Shown here: positions 9,373 to 19,825 of the stretch, piece after piece
How the letters are laid out: every line of letters begins with the position of its first letter
How positions within the stretch are numbered: position 1 is the first letter of the stretch
Assembly: GCA_028281105.1 (NCBI GenBank)
Contig: JANQKQ010000019.1
Location: 1 to 60,021, forward strand
From: Rhizobiaceae bacterium
GTDB lineage: Bacteria; Pseudomonadota; Alphaproteobacteria; Rhizobiales; Rhizobiaceae
Reading direction: 5' to 3'
Length of the DNA: 60,021 bases
Translations under genes and position numbers: made by a program
The notes under the pieces: generated by a model
Seen by the model: only the letters and a program-made list of their open reading frames with translations
The model's database searches: none
Told to the model about the DNA's origin: nothing

Positions 9373-10368
9373 TCACCCATGCATGTCGACGATGACACGG
9401 CCGCGTACCTTACCGTCGACGATCGCGTGGGCGGTGTCGATGATGTCGGCAAATCCAATCGTGGCGGTGATCGAATCCAGTTTGCCGATCTCCAGATCGC
9501 GCACGATGCGCTGCCATGCCTCCACGCGTGCGGACTTTCGAGCCATCACCGAATCGATGCCGAGAAGCGAAACGCCGCGCAGGATGAACGGCATCACCGT
9601 GGTCGGCAGGTCGAAGCCCTGGGCGAGGCCGCAGGCGGCGACCGCGCCGCCATATTGGGTCTGGGCCAGCACGTTGGCGAGCGTGTGGGAGCCGACCGCA
9701 TCGACCCCGGCGCTCCAGCGCTCCTTGCCCAGCGGGCGGCCGGGTTCGGAAAGTTCGGTGCGATCGATGATCTCCGCCGCGCCCAGCCCGGTCAGAAACT
9801 CGGCTTCTGATGGCCGGCCGGTCGACGCGATCACATGGAAACCCAGCTTGGCGAGGATGGCGACCGCCACCGAGCCGACACCGCCGGCCGCACCCGTGAC
9901 CACCACCGAGCCGGCATCGGGCGTGACGCCATGCCGCTCCAGCGCGATGACGCACAGCATGGCGGTGTAGCCGGCGGTGCCCACGCCCATCGCCTGCCGT
10001 GCGTCCAATCCTTCGGGCAGGGGGATCAGCCAGTCCGAGTTCAGCCGTGCGAGACCGGCATAGGCGCCCCAGTGCACTTCTCCGACGCCGAAACCGTTGA
10101 GTAGAACCTGGTCGCCGACCGAGAACTCGGCGCTGTCGGACTGGATCACCGTGCCGGCCAGATCCACGCCCGGCACCATCGGCCAGTGGCGCACCACCGG
10201 GCTTCTGCCCGTGATCGCCAAGCCGTCCTTGTAGTTGACCGTGGTGGCGTCGACACGAACGGTGACGTCGCCTTCCATCAGGTCCTTCTCGCTCAGCTCG
10301 ACGATGTCGACCGACTGCTTCTTGTCCTCGTCGCGCGAGATCAGGATCGCTTGGAAGGTCTGCGCCAT
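9373..10368 (-). CDS. acuI: AcuI/YhdH-type NADPH quinone or acryloyl-CoA reductase
   Basis: A 331-residue medium-chain reductase without the structural zinc loop. It shows TVNYKDGLAITG, the Rossmann motif VVVTGAAGGVGSVAVAILAKLG and a GLAQGFDLPTTVMPFILRGVSLLGIDS stretch characteristic of the AcuI/YhdH branch. AcuI reduces acryloyl-CoA to propionyl-CoA; YhdH homologues are often labelled acrylyl-CoA reductase or quinone oxidoreductase, so the substrate is an inference. It lies 6 bp after lspA on the same strand, so it may be read from the lspA operon. A CoA ligase and an enoyl-CoA hydratase are encoded 14 kb away. Confidence 0.82.
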   Translation of the reverse strand: MAQTFQAILISRDEDKKQSVDIVELSEKDLMEGDVTVRVDATTVNYKDGLAITGRSPVVRHWPMVPGVDLAGTVIQSDSAEFSVGDQVLLNGFGVGEVHWGAYAGLARLNSDWLIPLPEGLDARQAMGVGTAGYTAMLCVIALERHGVTPDAGSVVVTGAAGGVGSVAVAILAKLGFHVIASTGRPSEAEFLTGLGAAEIIDRTELSEPGRPLGKERWSAGVDAVGSHTLANVLAQTQYGGAVAACGLAQGFDLPTTVMPFILRGVSLLGIDSVMARKSARVEAWQRIVRDLEIGKLDSITATIGFADIIDTAHAIVDGKVRGRVIVDMHG

Positions 10369-10374
10369 GGTCGT

Positions 10375-10875
10375 TCAGCTTTCCGGTTTGGTGTTGTCAG
10401 GAGAACTGTTTGACGGCATTCGCGCCCACGTCAACACCTCATCGGCGATCACCGCGATGGCGCCCAGGGTGATGGCGGCGTCGGCCAGGTTGAAGATGGC
10501 GAAAGACCATGAACCGAAGTGCACGAGGATGAAGTCGACCACGTGACCAAGCGTGATGCGATCGATCAGATTGCCCAGCGCACCGGCGGTCACCACAGCG
10601 AAGCCGAATCGGGCCAGGACCCGCTCACGCGGCGTTCGCCACCACAAGAACAAGACGAACGCGACGATGCAGATCATCAGGACGATCAATATCCTGCCAT
10701 CGACAAAAGACAGGAACGAGAAGGCCACGCCCTCGTTGTGGGTGCGAAAGAGCGCCAGAAACGGCAGCACGTCGACCGGCTGCCGCAAGGGCAGCAGGGT
10801 TTCGACGAAGTGTTTCGAAACCTGATCGGCAATGACCAGGGCGGCTACCAGCACGAGCGGGATGGCAAACCTCAT
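10375..10875 (-). CDS. lspA: Lipoprotein signal peptidase (signal peptidase II)
   Basis: A 166-residue membrane aspartyl protease that removes signal peptides from prolipoproteins. Four membrane segments are visible. The conserved motifs NEGVAFSFLSF, GNLIDRITLGHVVDFI and NLADAAITLG carry the two catalytic Asp residues. The ATG at 10875 overlaps the stop of the upstream RNA methyltransferase gene by four bases (ATGA). Its presence fits the many lipoprotein signals expected, including the L,D-transpeptidase encoded at 609-1247. Confidence 0.95.
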   Translation of the reverse strand: MRFAIPLVLVAALVIADQVSKHFVETLLPLRQPVDVLPFLALFRTHNEGVAFSFLSFVDGRILIVLMICIVAFVLFLWWRTPRERVLARFGFAVVTAGALGNLIDRITLGHVVDFILVHFGSWSFAIFNLADAAITLGAIAVIADEVLTWARMPSNSSPDNTKPES

Positions 10876-11702
10876 GACGTGCGCCGCAGTTCGAACAGCA
10901 TAATGCCGGCGGCCACGGCCAGGTTGAGCGAATCGGCCCGGCCGGGCATGGCGATGCGCACCAAATCATCGCACAGCGCCGCCAGCTCGTCGGGCAGGCC
11001 CTGCTGCTCGTTGCCCATCAGCAGCAAGACCGGCGCGCCATCCGGCTCCAGGCGTCGATGATCGATCGCGCCTTCCAGGTGGGTGCCCACCGTCCGGCCC
11101 GGCCAGCCGGCTTTCCAGGCAATGAACTCGTCTGTCGTGCATCGAGCCATGGCCACGTGGAAGATCGAGCCCATCGAAGCGCGCACGGCTTCCGAAGACC
11201 ATGGATCGGTGCATTCGCCGATCAGCATGACGCCGGCGGCGCCGGCCGCATCGGCGGTGCGAACGATCGTTCCCAGATTGCCGGGGTCGCGAACCCGGTC
11301 CAGCCCCACCCAGATGTCGCCGGGCGCCGGCCGGACGGCATCGAGCGCGGTCCATCGCTGCTCGAACACACCGACCATTCTCTGCGGATTGTCGCGCCGG
11401 CACACAGCGGCGAGCACCCGGTCGGAGACCTGGAGGATCGCCGCGCCCCGGGCCCGGGCGCGCGCGGCGACGTTCATCGCCTGGGCGTCGTCGGCGATCG
11501 CGTCCCCGTGGACCAGCGTGCGCATCGGCCAGCCGTCGTCGATCGCGTCGGTCACCAGTTTCTGGCCCTCGGCGACGAACAGCTTCTCGTCGTCGCGATG
11601 CTTCTTGCGGTGCAGCGCCCGGATCGATTTGACGAGCGGATTGGCCGGCGAGGTGATCTTCCTGACCGTACCGGGAGCGGCGCGCTCGCCAGGGTTTCGC
11701 AC
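10872..11702 (-). CDS. SpoU/TrmH-family RNA 2'-O-methyltransferase
   Basis: A 276-residue SPOUT methyltransferase. An N-terminal RNA-binding part (TSPANPLVKSIRALHRKK...LFVAEGQKLV) precedes the catalytic knot with its three motifs: NPGNLGTIVRTADAAGA, LLMGNEQQGLPDE and IAMPGRADSLNLAVAAGIML. It probably methylates a ribose in rRNA or tRNA; the target cannot be told. GTG 11702 is chosen because it lies one base after the stop of the upstream methyltransferase gene with GGAG five bases before it. The frame remains open to 11762 but that part overlaps the neighbour. Confidence 0.88.
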   Translation of the reverse strand: MRNPGERAAPGTVRKITSPANPLVKSIRALHRKKHRDDEKLFVAEGQKLVTDAIDDGWPMRTLVHGDAIADDAQAMNVAARARARGAAILQVSDRVLAAVCRRDNPQRMVGVFEQRWTALDAVRPAPGDIWVGLDRVRDPGNLGTIVRTADAAGAAGVMLIGECTDPWSSEAVRASMGSIFHVAMARCTTDEFIAWKAGWPGRTVGTHLEGAIDHRRLEPDGAPVLLLMGNEQQGLPDELAALCDDLVRIAMPGRADSLNLAVAAGIMLFELRRTS

Positions 11703-11703
11703 G

Positions 11704-12687
11704 TCAGCTCCGGTCACAACGCCACCGGGAGAACAGCGATGTGGACAGGCGCCGGTCGCCATCGAGCGTGCGGATCACCAGCTCGCCGGATTCCAACAGG
11801 CCTTGCCCATCGCCGAAAACCGCCTGCATGGTCTCGTGCATGGCGTAGAAGGATGAACGGATCGAGTAGGCGGTCAGGACAACGAACAGCGGCTTTGGAG
11901 AAAGCAGCTGGCGGCAGGTGTGCAACAGGTGCGGCAGGTGCTCCAGCAATTGCCACACCTCGCCCTTGGGGCCACGGCCGAACTTGGGCGGATCGAGCAG
12001 GATCGCGTCATAGCTGTTGCCCCGGCGCACCTCGCGCTCGCAGAACTTGATCGCATCGTCACACAGCCAGCGGATCGGCTTGTCGGTCAAGCGCGCGGCC
12101 TGCTGGTTTTCCTTGGCCCAGGCGATCGCCTTGGGCGAAGCATCCACGTGGGTCACATGAGCGCCCGCGCGCGCGGCGACCAGGCTGGCGATACCGGTAT
12201 AGGCGAACAGGTTGAGCAGGCGGATCGGCCGGCCGGCCGAGCTCAACTGATCTTCGATGAACGCCCAGTGGGCGGCCTGCTCGGGAAACACGCCGACGTG
12301 GCGGAACGACGTGAAACGCCCCATGAACGAAAGCCCGTTCCAGGAAAGCGGCCAGGTTTCGCCCATTGGTTCGCCAACAAACCGCCAGCGGCCGACCCCT
12401 TCCTCGTTGGTATCGCCGGTGAACTGCGCGTCGGCGGCGTCCCAGGTCTCGGGCCCGCACGACGGCGGCCAGATCGCTTGGGCTTCGGGCCGCACAATGG
12501 TGACCGGCCCCAGTCGCTCCAATTTGCGCCCGTCGCCTGAATCGATCAGAGCATAGGTCTCGTTCGCCGGCACTTCCAGGATGAGGGGGACGGCCTCGGC
12601 AAGACGTCGCTTGGCCGGCGGAAATGGAGCGCTTTGTGTTCGCTTGACGGATTTTGTCGGCGCGACGGGTTTGGTGCGTTGCTGCAT
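11704..12687 (-). CDS. Class I SAM-dependent methyltransferase (RlmI-like)
   Basis: About 327 residues. The SAM-binding motif LLNLFAYTGIASLVAARAGA is followed by VTHVDASPKAIAWAKEN and the DPPKFGRGPKGE motif. This DPPKF form is typical of RlmI/RlmK-type rRNA cytosine-5 and related methyltransferases. No PUA domain is evident in the N-terminal 150 residues, unlike RlmI, so the substrate is uncertain. ATG 12687 (MQQRTKP) is used; an upstream ATG at 12762 would add 25 residues. It is first in a tight minus-strand unit with the SpoU methyltransferase, lspA and the acuI-like gene. Confidence 0.83.
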   Translation of the reverse strand: MQQRTKPVAPTKSVKRTQSAPFPPAKRRLAEAVPLILEVPANETYALIDSGDGRKLERLGPVTIVRPEAQAIWPPSCGPETWDAADAQFTGDTNEEGVGRWRFVGEPMGETWPLSWNGLSFMGRFTSFRHVGVFPEQAAHWAFIEDQLSSAGRPIRLLNLFAYTGIASLVAARAGAHVTHVDASPKAIAWAKENQQAARLTDKPIRWLCDDAIKFCEREVRRGNSYDAILLDPPKFGRGPKGEVWQLLEHLPHLLHTCRQLLSPKPLFVVLTAYSIRSSFYAMHETMQAVFGDGQGLLESGELVIRTLDGDRRLSTSLFSRWRCDRS

Positions 12688-12780
12688 GGCGCGGGCTTTG
12701 TTCGGTTGGAGCCTTCCTACCCCATCGCCGGGCGATGGCAAGCCAAACCTGGGGCGCTGCAACCAAGCGCGTCCCCAGCG

Positions 12781-13740
12781 TCAACAGCGATCGGCGATCA
12801 GCACCGCGCCGGCCAAGTCTTCCAACGCGGTGCCGACGGACTTGAACAGCGTGATTTCATCGTGCGAGGTCCGGCCGGGATGATCGCAGCCGACAAGGTC
12901 GAACAGGTCGGCGCGCACATCGTCTGCGGACATGACGCCGGCTTCGATCGGCTGGATGAGATCGCCGGACTCGGCGAGCGCGCCGGTGCGCGTGTCGACG
13001 AACACCGACGCCCGGGCGACGGCCTCATCGTCGGCTTCGCGCATGTCAGGCCTGAAACCGCCCACCAGATCCACGTGGACGCCCGGCTGCAGCCACTCTC
13101 CTTTGATGAGCGGTTCGTAGGTCAGCGTGGCCGCGCATATGATGTCGGCCTCGCCTGCCGCACTCGCCAGGTCTTCGGTGGCGGCGGCGGCGAAGCCCTG
13201 TTCGCCCAGCAGCGCGGCGAGATCACGGGCCTTGGCGGGGGTGCGGTTCCAGACCGTTACCTGCTCGATCGGCCGGACGGCGGCATGGGCGCCGACCAGC
13301 CATGGCGCCAAGCCGCCTGCCCCCACCATCACCATCCGCCTGGCGTCTTTTCTTGCCAGATAGTCGGCGGCGAGAGCCGAAGCGGCCGACGTTCGCCGGA
13401 AGGTCAGCGATTCGCCGTCGATCAACGCAATGGGCTCGCCGGTAACGCCGTTCATGAGGATGTAGGCGGCCTGGATGTTGGCTTTGCCCTGCGCCTCGTT
13501 GTCCGGCGCAACGGTTGCGAGCTTGATGCCGCAATAGCCGTCTCGGGAATGGCCCTGGGAAGGAAAATCGCTCCAGGCCGGCATCAGCAGCAGGATGTTG
13601 TCGGCGCCGTCGGGCCGCTCGATGACGTGCTGATGGCGCAGGGGGGTGGTGACGTGCGAGCGGAAGCCTTCACGCAGGGCTTCGACGAAATCGCGGTGAT
13701 CGAGAGTCTGGGCGATCTGTTCGGCGGTGATGACGCGCAT
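12781..13740 (-). CDS. Ornithine cyclodeaminase / mu-crystallin family protein
   Basis: A 319-residue member of the OCD/mu-crystallin family. It shows GYCGIKLATVAPDN, the substrate-side stretch ESLTFRRTSAASALAADYLA, the dinucleotide motif MVMVGAGGLAPWLVGAHAA and WNRTPAKARDLAALL. Members include ornithine cyclodeaminase and delta1-pyrroline-2-carboxylate or ketimine reductases; which applies here cannot be read from sequence. It follows lapA by nine bases on the same strand, a position often held by trpF in related genomes, so its presence here is a local variation. Confidence 0.85.
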   Translation of the reverse strand: MRVITAEQIAQTLDHRDFVEALREGFRSHVTTPLRHQHVIERPDGADNILLLMPAWSDFPSQGHSRDGYCGIKLATVAPDNEAQGKANIQAAYILMNGVTGEPIALIDGESLTFRRTSAASALAADYLARKDARRMVMVGAGGLAPWLVGAHAAVRPIEQVTVWNRTPAKARDLAALLGEQGFAAAATEDLASAAGEADIICAATLTYEPLIKGEWLQPGVHVDLVGGFRPDMREADDEAVARASVFVDTRTGALAESGDLIQPIEAGVMSADDVRADLFDLVGCDHPGRTSHDEITLFKSVGTALEDLAGAVLIADRC

Positions 13741-13749
13741 GAGCGACCG

Positions 13750-14112
13750 TCAGGCCGCCCGTTCGGGCGGATCGAGCGCCGGCGCCTTGTTCACGGCCGC
13801 CTGGACGGCCTGATCGGCGCGGTCGCGCTGCTCGTCGGCTTCGCGGTGCCAGCGGTCGGCCTCCCGGCGCTTCTCGCGGGCGGCACGGCGATGCCGGCCC
13901 TGGGACAGCCAGGTCGCGGTACCGCCGATGACCAGGCCGCTCAGAAGGGCAACGAACAGGAAGACAAAGAACGGCCAGGTGATCGACAAGGCCGGTTGGG
14001 CGGCGTTGAAGGGATCGAGCGAGAAGGTCACCGGCTGACGGTTGGCCACCGAAAGCACGATCAGCACCACAGCGACGGGCACCAGCACAATCAGAAAGAT
14101 CAGTCTTCGCAT
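13750..14112 (-). CDS. lapA: LapA-domain (DUF1049) membrane protein
   Basis: A 120-residue protein with two membrane segments (about 4-24 and 46-67) and a short conserved VANRQPVTFSLDPF loop between them, then a charged helical tail rich in Arg, Glu and Ala. This is the layout of the lipopolysaccharide assembly protein A domain. In Escherichia coli LapA works with LapB to regulate LPS synthesis; the role in alphaproteobacteria is less clear. The ihfB-lapA order is common in this class. Confidence 0.83.
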   Translation of the reverse strand: MRRLIFLIVLVPVAVVLIVLSVANRQPVTFSLDPFNAAQPALSITWPFFVFLFVALLSGLVIGGTATWLSQGRHRRAAREKRREADRWHREADEQRDRADQAVQAAVNKAPALDPPERAA

Positions 14113-14164
14113 CGGATTCCGAGCCGGCTTTTGCGCGGTCAGGTCGAAATTGGGTCAGCCCGCC

Positions 14165-14452
14165 TCACTGGCGGCCGGCGTTCAGCCGCTGACGCAGCTC
14201 CTTGCCGGTGCGGAAGAACGGCACCCATTTTTCCGCGACTTCGACCCGATCACCCGTGCGCGGATTGCGACCGATGCGTGCCGGCCGGTTCTTGACGGAA
14301 AAAGCGCCGAACCCGCGCAACTCGACCCGATCCCCGCGCGCCAGCGCCGCGGTAATCTCGTCAAGGATGGCATTGACGATGTTCTCGACATCCCGCTGGT
14401 ATAGATGTGGATTCTTATCGGCAATTACCTGTACCAGCTCGGATTTGATCAT
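14165..14452 (-). CDS. ihfB: Integration host factor subunit beta
   Basis: A 95-residue DNA-bending protein of the HU/IHF family: [20 protein letters not shown], then [20 protein letters not shown], then [20 protein letters not shown] and [21 protein letters not shown]. The beta-arm and the Arg/Pro tip that intercalates DNA are intact. ATG 14452 overlaps the sppA stop (ATGA) and matches the family start; the frame extends 13 codons further upstream. The alpha subunit gene is not in the window. Confidence 0.96.
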   Translation of the reverse strand: MIKSELVQVIADKNPHLYQRDVENIVNAILDEITAALARGDRVELRGFGAFSVKNRPARIGRNPRTGDRVEVAEKWVPFFRTGKELRQRLNAGRQ

Positions 14453-15447
14453 CGATCGGTCCCCTCGAGAAGTTCGGGCGAGGTTAGCCAAAGTGATACC
14501 AGACCGTCAAGAAATAGACGGTGCGGCGGGTTCTCGCGCAACTGGCGCAGATCCGCCGGTGTCAGTTCGACGCCGAGCAGCTTCGCCAGGCCGGCAAGGG
14601 CCGCCGGGTTGGCGACCAGTGGCCTGTTGGTGCGCTCGGGTTCCCAGGTCACCACGTCCAAATCAGCGTCGACGCCGTGTTCGCTGGCCAGCCAGTCGAT
14701 AGCGGTCTGCTCCGATCCGATCGCGTCGATCAGGCCGTTGTCGAGACCCTGGGCTCCCGAGAAGATGCTGCCGTCGGCCAGCCGCAGCGCCTGCGCGGCG
14801 CTCAACTGACGCCGTTCGGCCACCAGATCGACGAACCATTGATAGGTGTCGCGCACCAGGGAATCGATCATCGCCTTGGCTTCCTCGCTCGCCGGGTGGA
14901 ACGGCGAAGGCTCCGCCTTGAGCGGCGAGGATTTGATCTCCTCGACCGAAAGCCCGATCTTGTCGAGAAGGCGCGAGGCGTCGGCATATTGGAAGATCAC
15001 CCCGATCGAGCCGACGATCGACGAGCGTCGGGCCACAATGTGATCTGAACCGGCGGCGATCATGTAGGCTGCGGAGGCGGCCAGGGTCCCCACACTGGCG
15101 GCCACCGGCTTCTTGTCCGCCAGCGCACGCACGGCTTCGAAGGTGGCCTCTCCCCCGACGGTCGAGCCGCCGGGCGAGGAGATGTCGAGTACCACCGCCT
15201 TGACCCGGTCGTTTCCCTGAAGCTTGTCGAACAGGTCGAGCAGCTTTTGGTCGTTGATAATGACGCCGGAGATCTTGACCCGGGCGATGTGATCTGCGCG
15301 TTTGGCGCCGAACTCATCACCGACCCCGCTTACCCGCACCAGGGCTATGATCAGCCCGGCCAGGAAGACAAACGTCGCAACCCGCCAGAACGTCAGCTTG
15401 CGGCGGAGCCGGCGGCGGTCGATGATGAATTCGGTGGCCTCGCTCAT
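14449..15447 (-). CDS. sppA: Signal peptide peptidase SppA (short form)
   Basis: A 332-residue membrane-anchored serine protease that degrades cleaved signal peptides. A single membrane anchor lies at about 20-40. The Ser/Lys dyad is readable: Ser125 in [11 protein letters not shown] and Lys177 in [11 protein letters not shown]. The SPGGS motif at about 91-95 forms the oxyanion side. The length fits the single-domain (SppA_36K-like) form rather than the 600-residue double-domain type. It lies between rpsA and ihfB, the usual alphaproteobacterial order. Confidence 0.93.
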   Translation of the reverse strand: MSEATEFIIDRRRLRRKLTFWRVATFVFLAGLIIALVRVSGVGDEFGAKRADHIARVKISGVIINDQKLLDLFDKLQGNDRVKAVVLDISSPGGSTVGGEATFEAVRALADKKPVAASVGTLAASAAYMIAAGSDHIVARRSSIVGSIGVIFQYADASRLLDKIGLSVEEIKSSPLKAEPSPFHPASEEAKAMIDSLVRDTYQWFVDLVAERRQLSAAQALRLADGSIFSGAQGLDNGLIDAIGSEQTAIDWLASEHGVDADLDVVTWEPERTNRPLVANPAALAGLAKLLGVELTPADLRQLRENPPHRLFLDGLVSLWLTSPELLEGTDR

Positions 15448-15490
15448 CGCGGTCCGGAACGCGCTCGCATCTTCGCTTCAAACGAATGGT

Positions 15491-15516
15491 TCGGGCGCGG
15501 CGCGCATCGCGCCCGA
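15491..15516 (-). terminator. Hairpin after rpsA (possible terminator)
   Basis: TCGGGCGCG and CGCGCCCGA form a 9-bp perfect stem around an 8-base loop, 54 bp after the rpsA stop on the minus strand. There is no clear U-run, so it may be only a partial terminator or an mRNA 3'-end stabiliser between rpsA and sppA. Confidence 0.45.
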
Positions 15517-15569
15517 TCGTTTCTTCATCGGCGAATTGCGAACGGTTCCGACCGACAGGCGGACGGAGC

Positions 15570-17288
15570 TTAAGCCTTTTCGTCTTCGCCGTTCTTCTCG
15601 CGATCCTTCAGCGCCGCGCCCAGAATATCGCCAAGCGATGCACCCGAATCGGTCGAACCATACTGCTTGACCGCTTCCTTCTCCTCGGCGATCTCCAGCG
15701 CCTTGATCGAGACCCCCACCCGGCGCGTCTTCTTGTCGAACTGGGTGATGCGAGCGTCAACCTTCTGACCGGCCGAGAAGCGCTCGGGGCGCTGCTCGTC
15801 GCGGTCGCGCGACAGATCGGAACGTTTGATGAAGGTGGCGATGTCGGTGTCGGCGATCTTGACTTCCAATCCGCCGTCCTTGACCTCGACCACCTCACAG
15901 GTCACCACCGCTCCCTTGCGCAGGGTGCCGGCCTGGGCCGCTTCGCCGATCGCGTCGCCGCCAAGCTGCTTGATGCCCAGCGAGATGCGCTCCTTGTCCA
16001 CGTCGACTTCAAGGACCACGGCTTTGACCACGTCACCCTTGTTGTAGTCCTCCATGGCCTCTTCGCCGGGCCGGTTCCAATCGAGGTCGGAAAGGTGGAC
16101 CATGCCGTCCACGTCGCCGTCGAGGCCGATGAACAGGCCGAACTCGGTCTTGTTCTTGACCTCGCCTTCGACCTGAGAGCCCTTGGCGTATTTCTCGGCG
16201 AACTGCTCCCAGGGGTTCTCCAGGGTCTGCTTCAGGCCCAGCGAGATGCGCCGCTTGTTGGGATCGACCTCCAGGACCACCACTTCGACCTCCTGCGAGG
16301 TGGAGACGATCTTGCCCGGATGCACGTTCTTCTTGGTCCAGGACATCTCGGAGACGTGGATCAGGCCCTCGATGCCGGGCTCGATCTCCACGAATGCGCC
16401 ATAGTCGGTGATGTTGGTGACCCGGCCGGTGACCTTGGTCTGCACCGGATACTTGGCTTCCACCGCTTCCCACGGATCGGCCTCGAGCTGTTTCATGCCG
16501 AGCGAGATGCGGTGGGTTTCCTGGTTGACCCGGATGATCTGGACCTTGACCGTCTGGCCGATGCTCAAAATCTCGGACGGGTGGTTGACCCGGCGCCAGG
16601 CCATGTCGGTGACATGCAGCAGGCCGTCGATGCCTCCCAGATCGACGAACGCGCCGTAGTCCGTGACGTTCTTGACGACCCCTTCCATCACCTGGCCTTC
16701 TTCCAGGTTCTGGACGATCTCCGAACGCTGTTCGGCGCGGCTTTCCTCCAGCACCGAGCGGCGCGAGACGACGATGTTGCCGCGACGCTTGTCCATCTTG
16801 AGGATCTGGAACGGCTGCGGCGTGTTCATCAGCGGGGTCACGTCGCGAACCGGGCGAATGTCCACCTGCGAGCGGGGCAGGAACGCCACCGCGCCGTCGA
16901 GGTCGACGGTGAAACCGCCCTTGACCTGGTTGAAGATGGTGCCTTCAACCTTTTCGCCGTTGTCGAAGCGGGCTTCCAGCCGCTCCCAACTTTCTTCGCG
17001 GCGCGCCATTTCGCGCGAGAATACCGCCTCGCCAAGGGCATTCTCGATGCGCACCACATAGACCTCGACCTCATCGCCGGGCCCAAGGGTGCCGTCTTTG
17101 GCCTTGGCGCCGAATTCCTTAAGCGGCACACGGCCTTCGACCTTCAATCCGACGTCGATGACGGCGAGGTCCTTTTCTATCGCGGTGACGGTGCCTTTGA
17201 CGACGCTGCCCTCGATGACATCGTTGGCGGCGAAGGACTCTTCGAGAAGCGCAGCGAAATCTTCTCGGGTGGGGTTGGCTGCTGTCAT
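15570..17288 (-). CDS. rpsA: 30S ribosomal protein S1
   Basis: A 572-residue protein with six tandem S1 RNA-binding domains. Repeated units such as GAFVDLGGIDGLLHVTDMAWRR, GAFVEIEPGIEGLIHVSEMSW and GLFIGLDGDVDGMVHLSDLDW are visible in the middle of the protein. It binds mRNA leaders and helps ribosomes start translation. A strong CAGGAG site lies 5 bases before ATG 17288. The acidic and lysine-rich C-terminus is typical. A 349-bp gap separates it from cmk, so it probably has its own promoter and leader. Confidence 0.97.
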   Translation of the reverse strand: MTAANPTREDFAALLEESFAANDVIEGSVVKGTVTAIEKDLAVIDVGLKVEGRVPLKEFGAKAKDGTLGPGDEVEVYVVRIENALGEAVFSREMARREESWERLEARFDNGEKVEGTIFNQVKGGFTVDLDGAVAFLPRSQVDIRPVRDVTPLMNTPQPFQILKMDKRRGNIVVSRRSVLEESRAEQRSEIVQNLEEGQVMEGVVKNVTDYGAFVDLGGIDGLLHVTDMAWRRVNHPSEILSIGQTVKVQIIRVNQETHRISLGMKQLEADPWEAVEAKYPVQTKVTGRVTNITDYGAFVEIEPGIEGLIHVSEMSWTKKNVHPGKIVSTSQEVEVVVLEVDPNKRRISLGLKQTLENPWEQFAEKYAKGSQVEGEVKNKTEFGLFIGLDGDVDGMVHLSDLDWNRPGEEAMEDYNKGDVVKAVVLEVDVDKERISLGIKQLGGDAIGEAAQAGTLRKGAVVTCEVVEVKDGGLEVKIADTDIATFIKRSDLSRDRDEQRPERFSAGQKVDARITQFDKKTRRVGVSIKALEIAEEKEAVKQYGSTDSGASLGDILGAALKDREKNGEDEKA

Positions 17289-17637
17289 GAATACTCCTGC
17301 ACGACCCGCTTTCTAAGCTATTGATATCTCGCGGGTAGTCGTCGCGCCGATGGTTGGTGTTGATGTTGAGATCGGGGCCGTTCCCACCCGGTTTCGGGCT
17401 TTGCAATCGGGTTCGCGTTCAATGCGTCCCGATCCGTCGGTTCGGCGCCTTAGACGATGGAAGTCCCCAATCCGGATCTATCGCGTATCCAGTCTTGAAA
17501 TCGGTTGGCCTGAAGTCCGTCGGATATCCGATCCGCAAAGCACAAACGGGCGCCGGCAAACTGCCGCACCCCGATCATTTTTTGCCCAACCCGGCTGGTT
17601 TCAAGATTGGTATGGCCGTTTCGAACCGTCCGGCCTG
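17289..17637. promoter_or_regulatory. cmk-rpsA intergenic region; likely rpsA promoter and leader
   Basis: 349 bp without a convincing gene, upstream of rpsA on the minus strand. The length and position suggest a promoter and an untranslated leader, where S1 commonly represses its own synthesis. I could not pick out a reliable -35/-10 pair or a conserved leader fold by eye. Confidence 0.4.
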
Positions 17638-18288
17638 CTAGCCCGCTTCAATCGCGCGTTCGACAATGGCCAGGGCAGTGCGAAACGCGGTTTCTATATC
17701 CATTTCCGATGTGTCGATCAAGTGGGCGCCTTGCGCGGGTTTAAGCGGGCTGTCGTCGCGATTCATGTCGCGCTCGTCGCGTTTGACGATGTCGTCGAGC
17801 ACCTGCTCGAACGTCAGGTCGCTGCCGGTGCGGCTGACTTCGTCGAAGCGCCGGCCGGCGCGGATCTGCGGCGATGCGGTGACGAACAGCTTGACGATTG
17901 CGTTGGGGCAGACGACCGTGCCGATGTCGCGGCCATCGAGCACCGCTCCAGGCGGGCGGGCGGCGAACCGGCGTTGCGCGTCCACCAGCGCCTCGCGCAC
18001 CGCGCCCATCACCGCCACCTGGGACGCCGCTTCGCCGATGGCGTGATCGGACAAGGCTTCGCGATCGAGACCGGCAAGCTCGATGTGGCGGGCCACCTCG
18101 GCGGCCAGTTCCTGGTTGTCGAGGGGCAGGCCGGCCTGCAGCATCGCCTGGGCCACCGCGCGATAGGTCAGACCGGTATCGAGATGGCGCAGACCGAGGG
18201 TGGCGGCCAATCTGCGCGCCAGTGTCCCCTTGCCCGAGGCGGCGGGTCCGTCGATGGCGATGATGATCGGGGAGGCAGCCGCGCTCAT
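17638..18288 (-). CDS. cmk: Cytidylate kinase
   Basis: A 216-residue (d)CMP kinase making CDP from CMP and ATP. The P-loop is [46 protein letters not shown] and the lid-region arginines ([13 protein letters not shown]) are all in place. It begins ten bases after the aroA stop and precedes rpsA, a very conserved bacterial order. Both pathway context and length are ordinary. Confidence 0.96.
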   Translation of the reverse strand: MSAAASPIIIAIDGPAASGKGTLARRLAATLGLRHLDTGLTYRAVAQAMLQAGLPLDNQELAAEVARHIELAGLDREALSDHAIGEAASQVAVMGAVREALVDAQRRFAARPPGAVLDGRDIGTVVCPNAIVKLFVTASPQIRAGRRFDEVSRTGSDLTFEQVLDDIVKRDERDMNRDDSPLKPAQGAHLIDTSEMDIETAFRTALAIVERAIEAG

Positions 18289-18298
18289 GACCGCAAAC

Positions 18299-19687
<1,389 letters not shown>

Positions 19688-19825
19688 CTATCATGCAATG
19701 GCGATTACGTCATCAGGGCTCGGGTGATCGCCGTTCGCGCCTTCGCAATGCGCATCAATTGGGTTTTGACAGGCCCTCGCAACGCAGCTAAGGAGGCGCG
19801 AATTTTGCAAGCTGCGAGGTGTGCT

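Noticed and set aside
12634-14295. 553-codon plus-strand open frame spanning the OCD and lapA genes
   Set aside because: It crosses two well-supported minus-strand genes and their gap; no conserved motif seen.
15486-17324. 612-codon plus-strand open frame over rpsA
   Set aside because: Antisense shadow of ribosomal protein S1 with repetitive Asp/His/Leu content and no family match.
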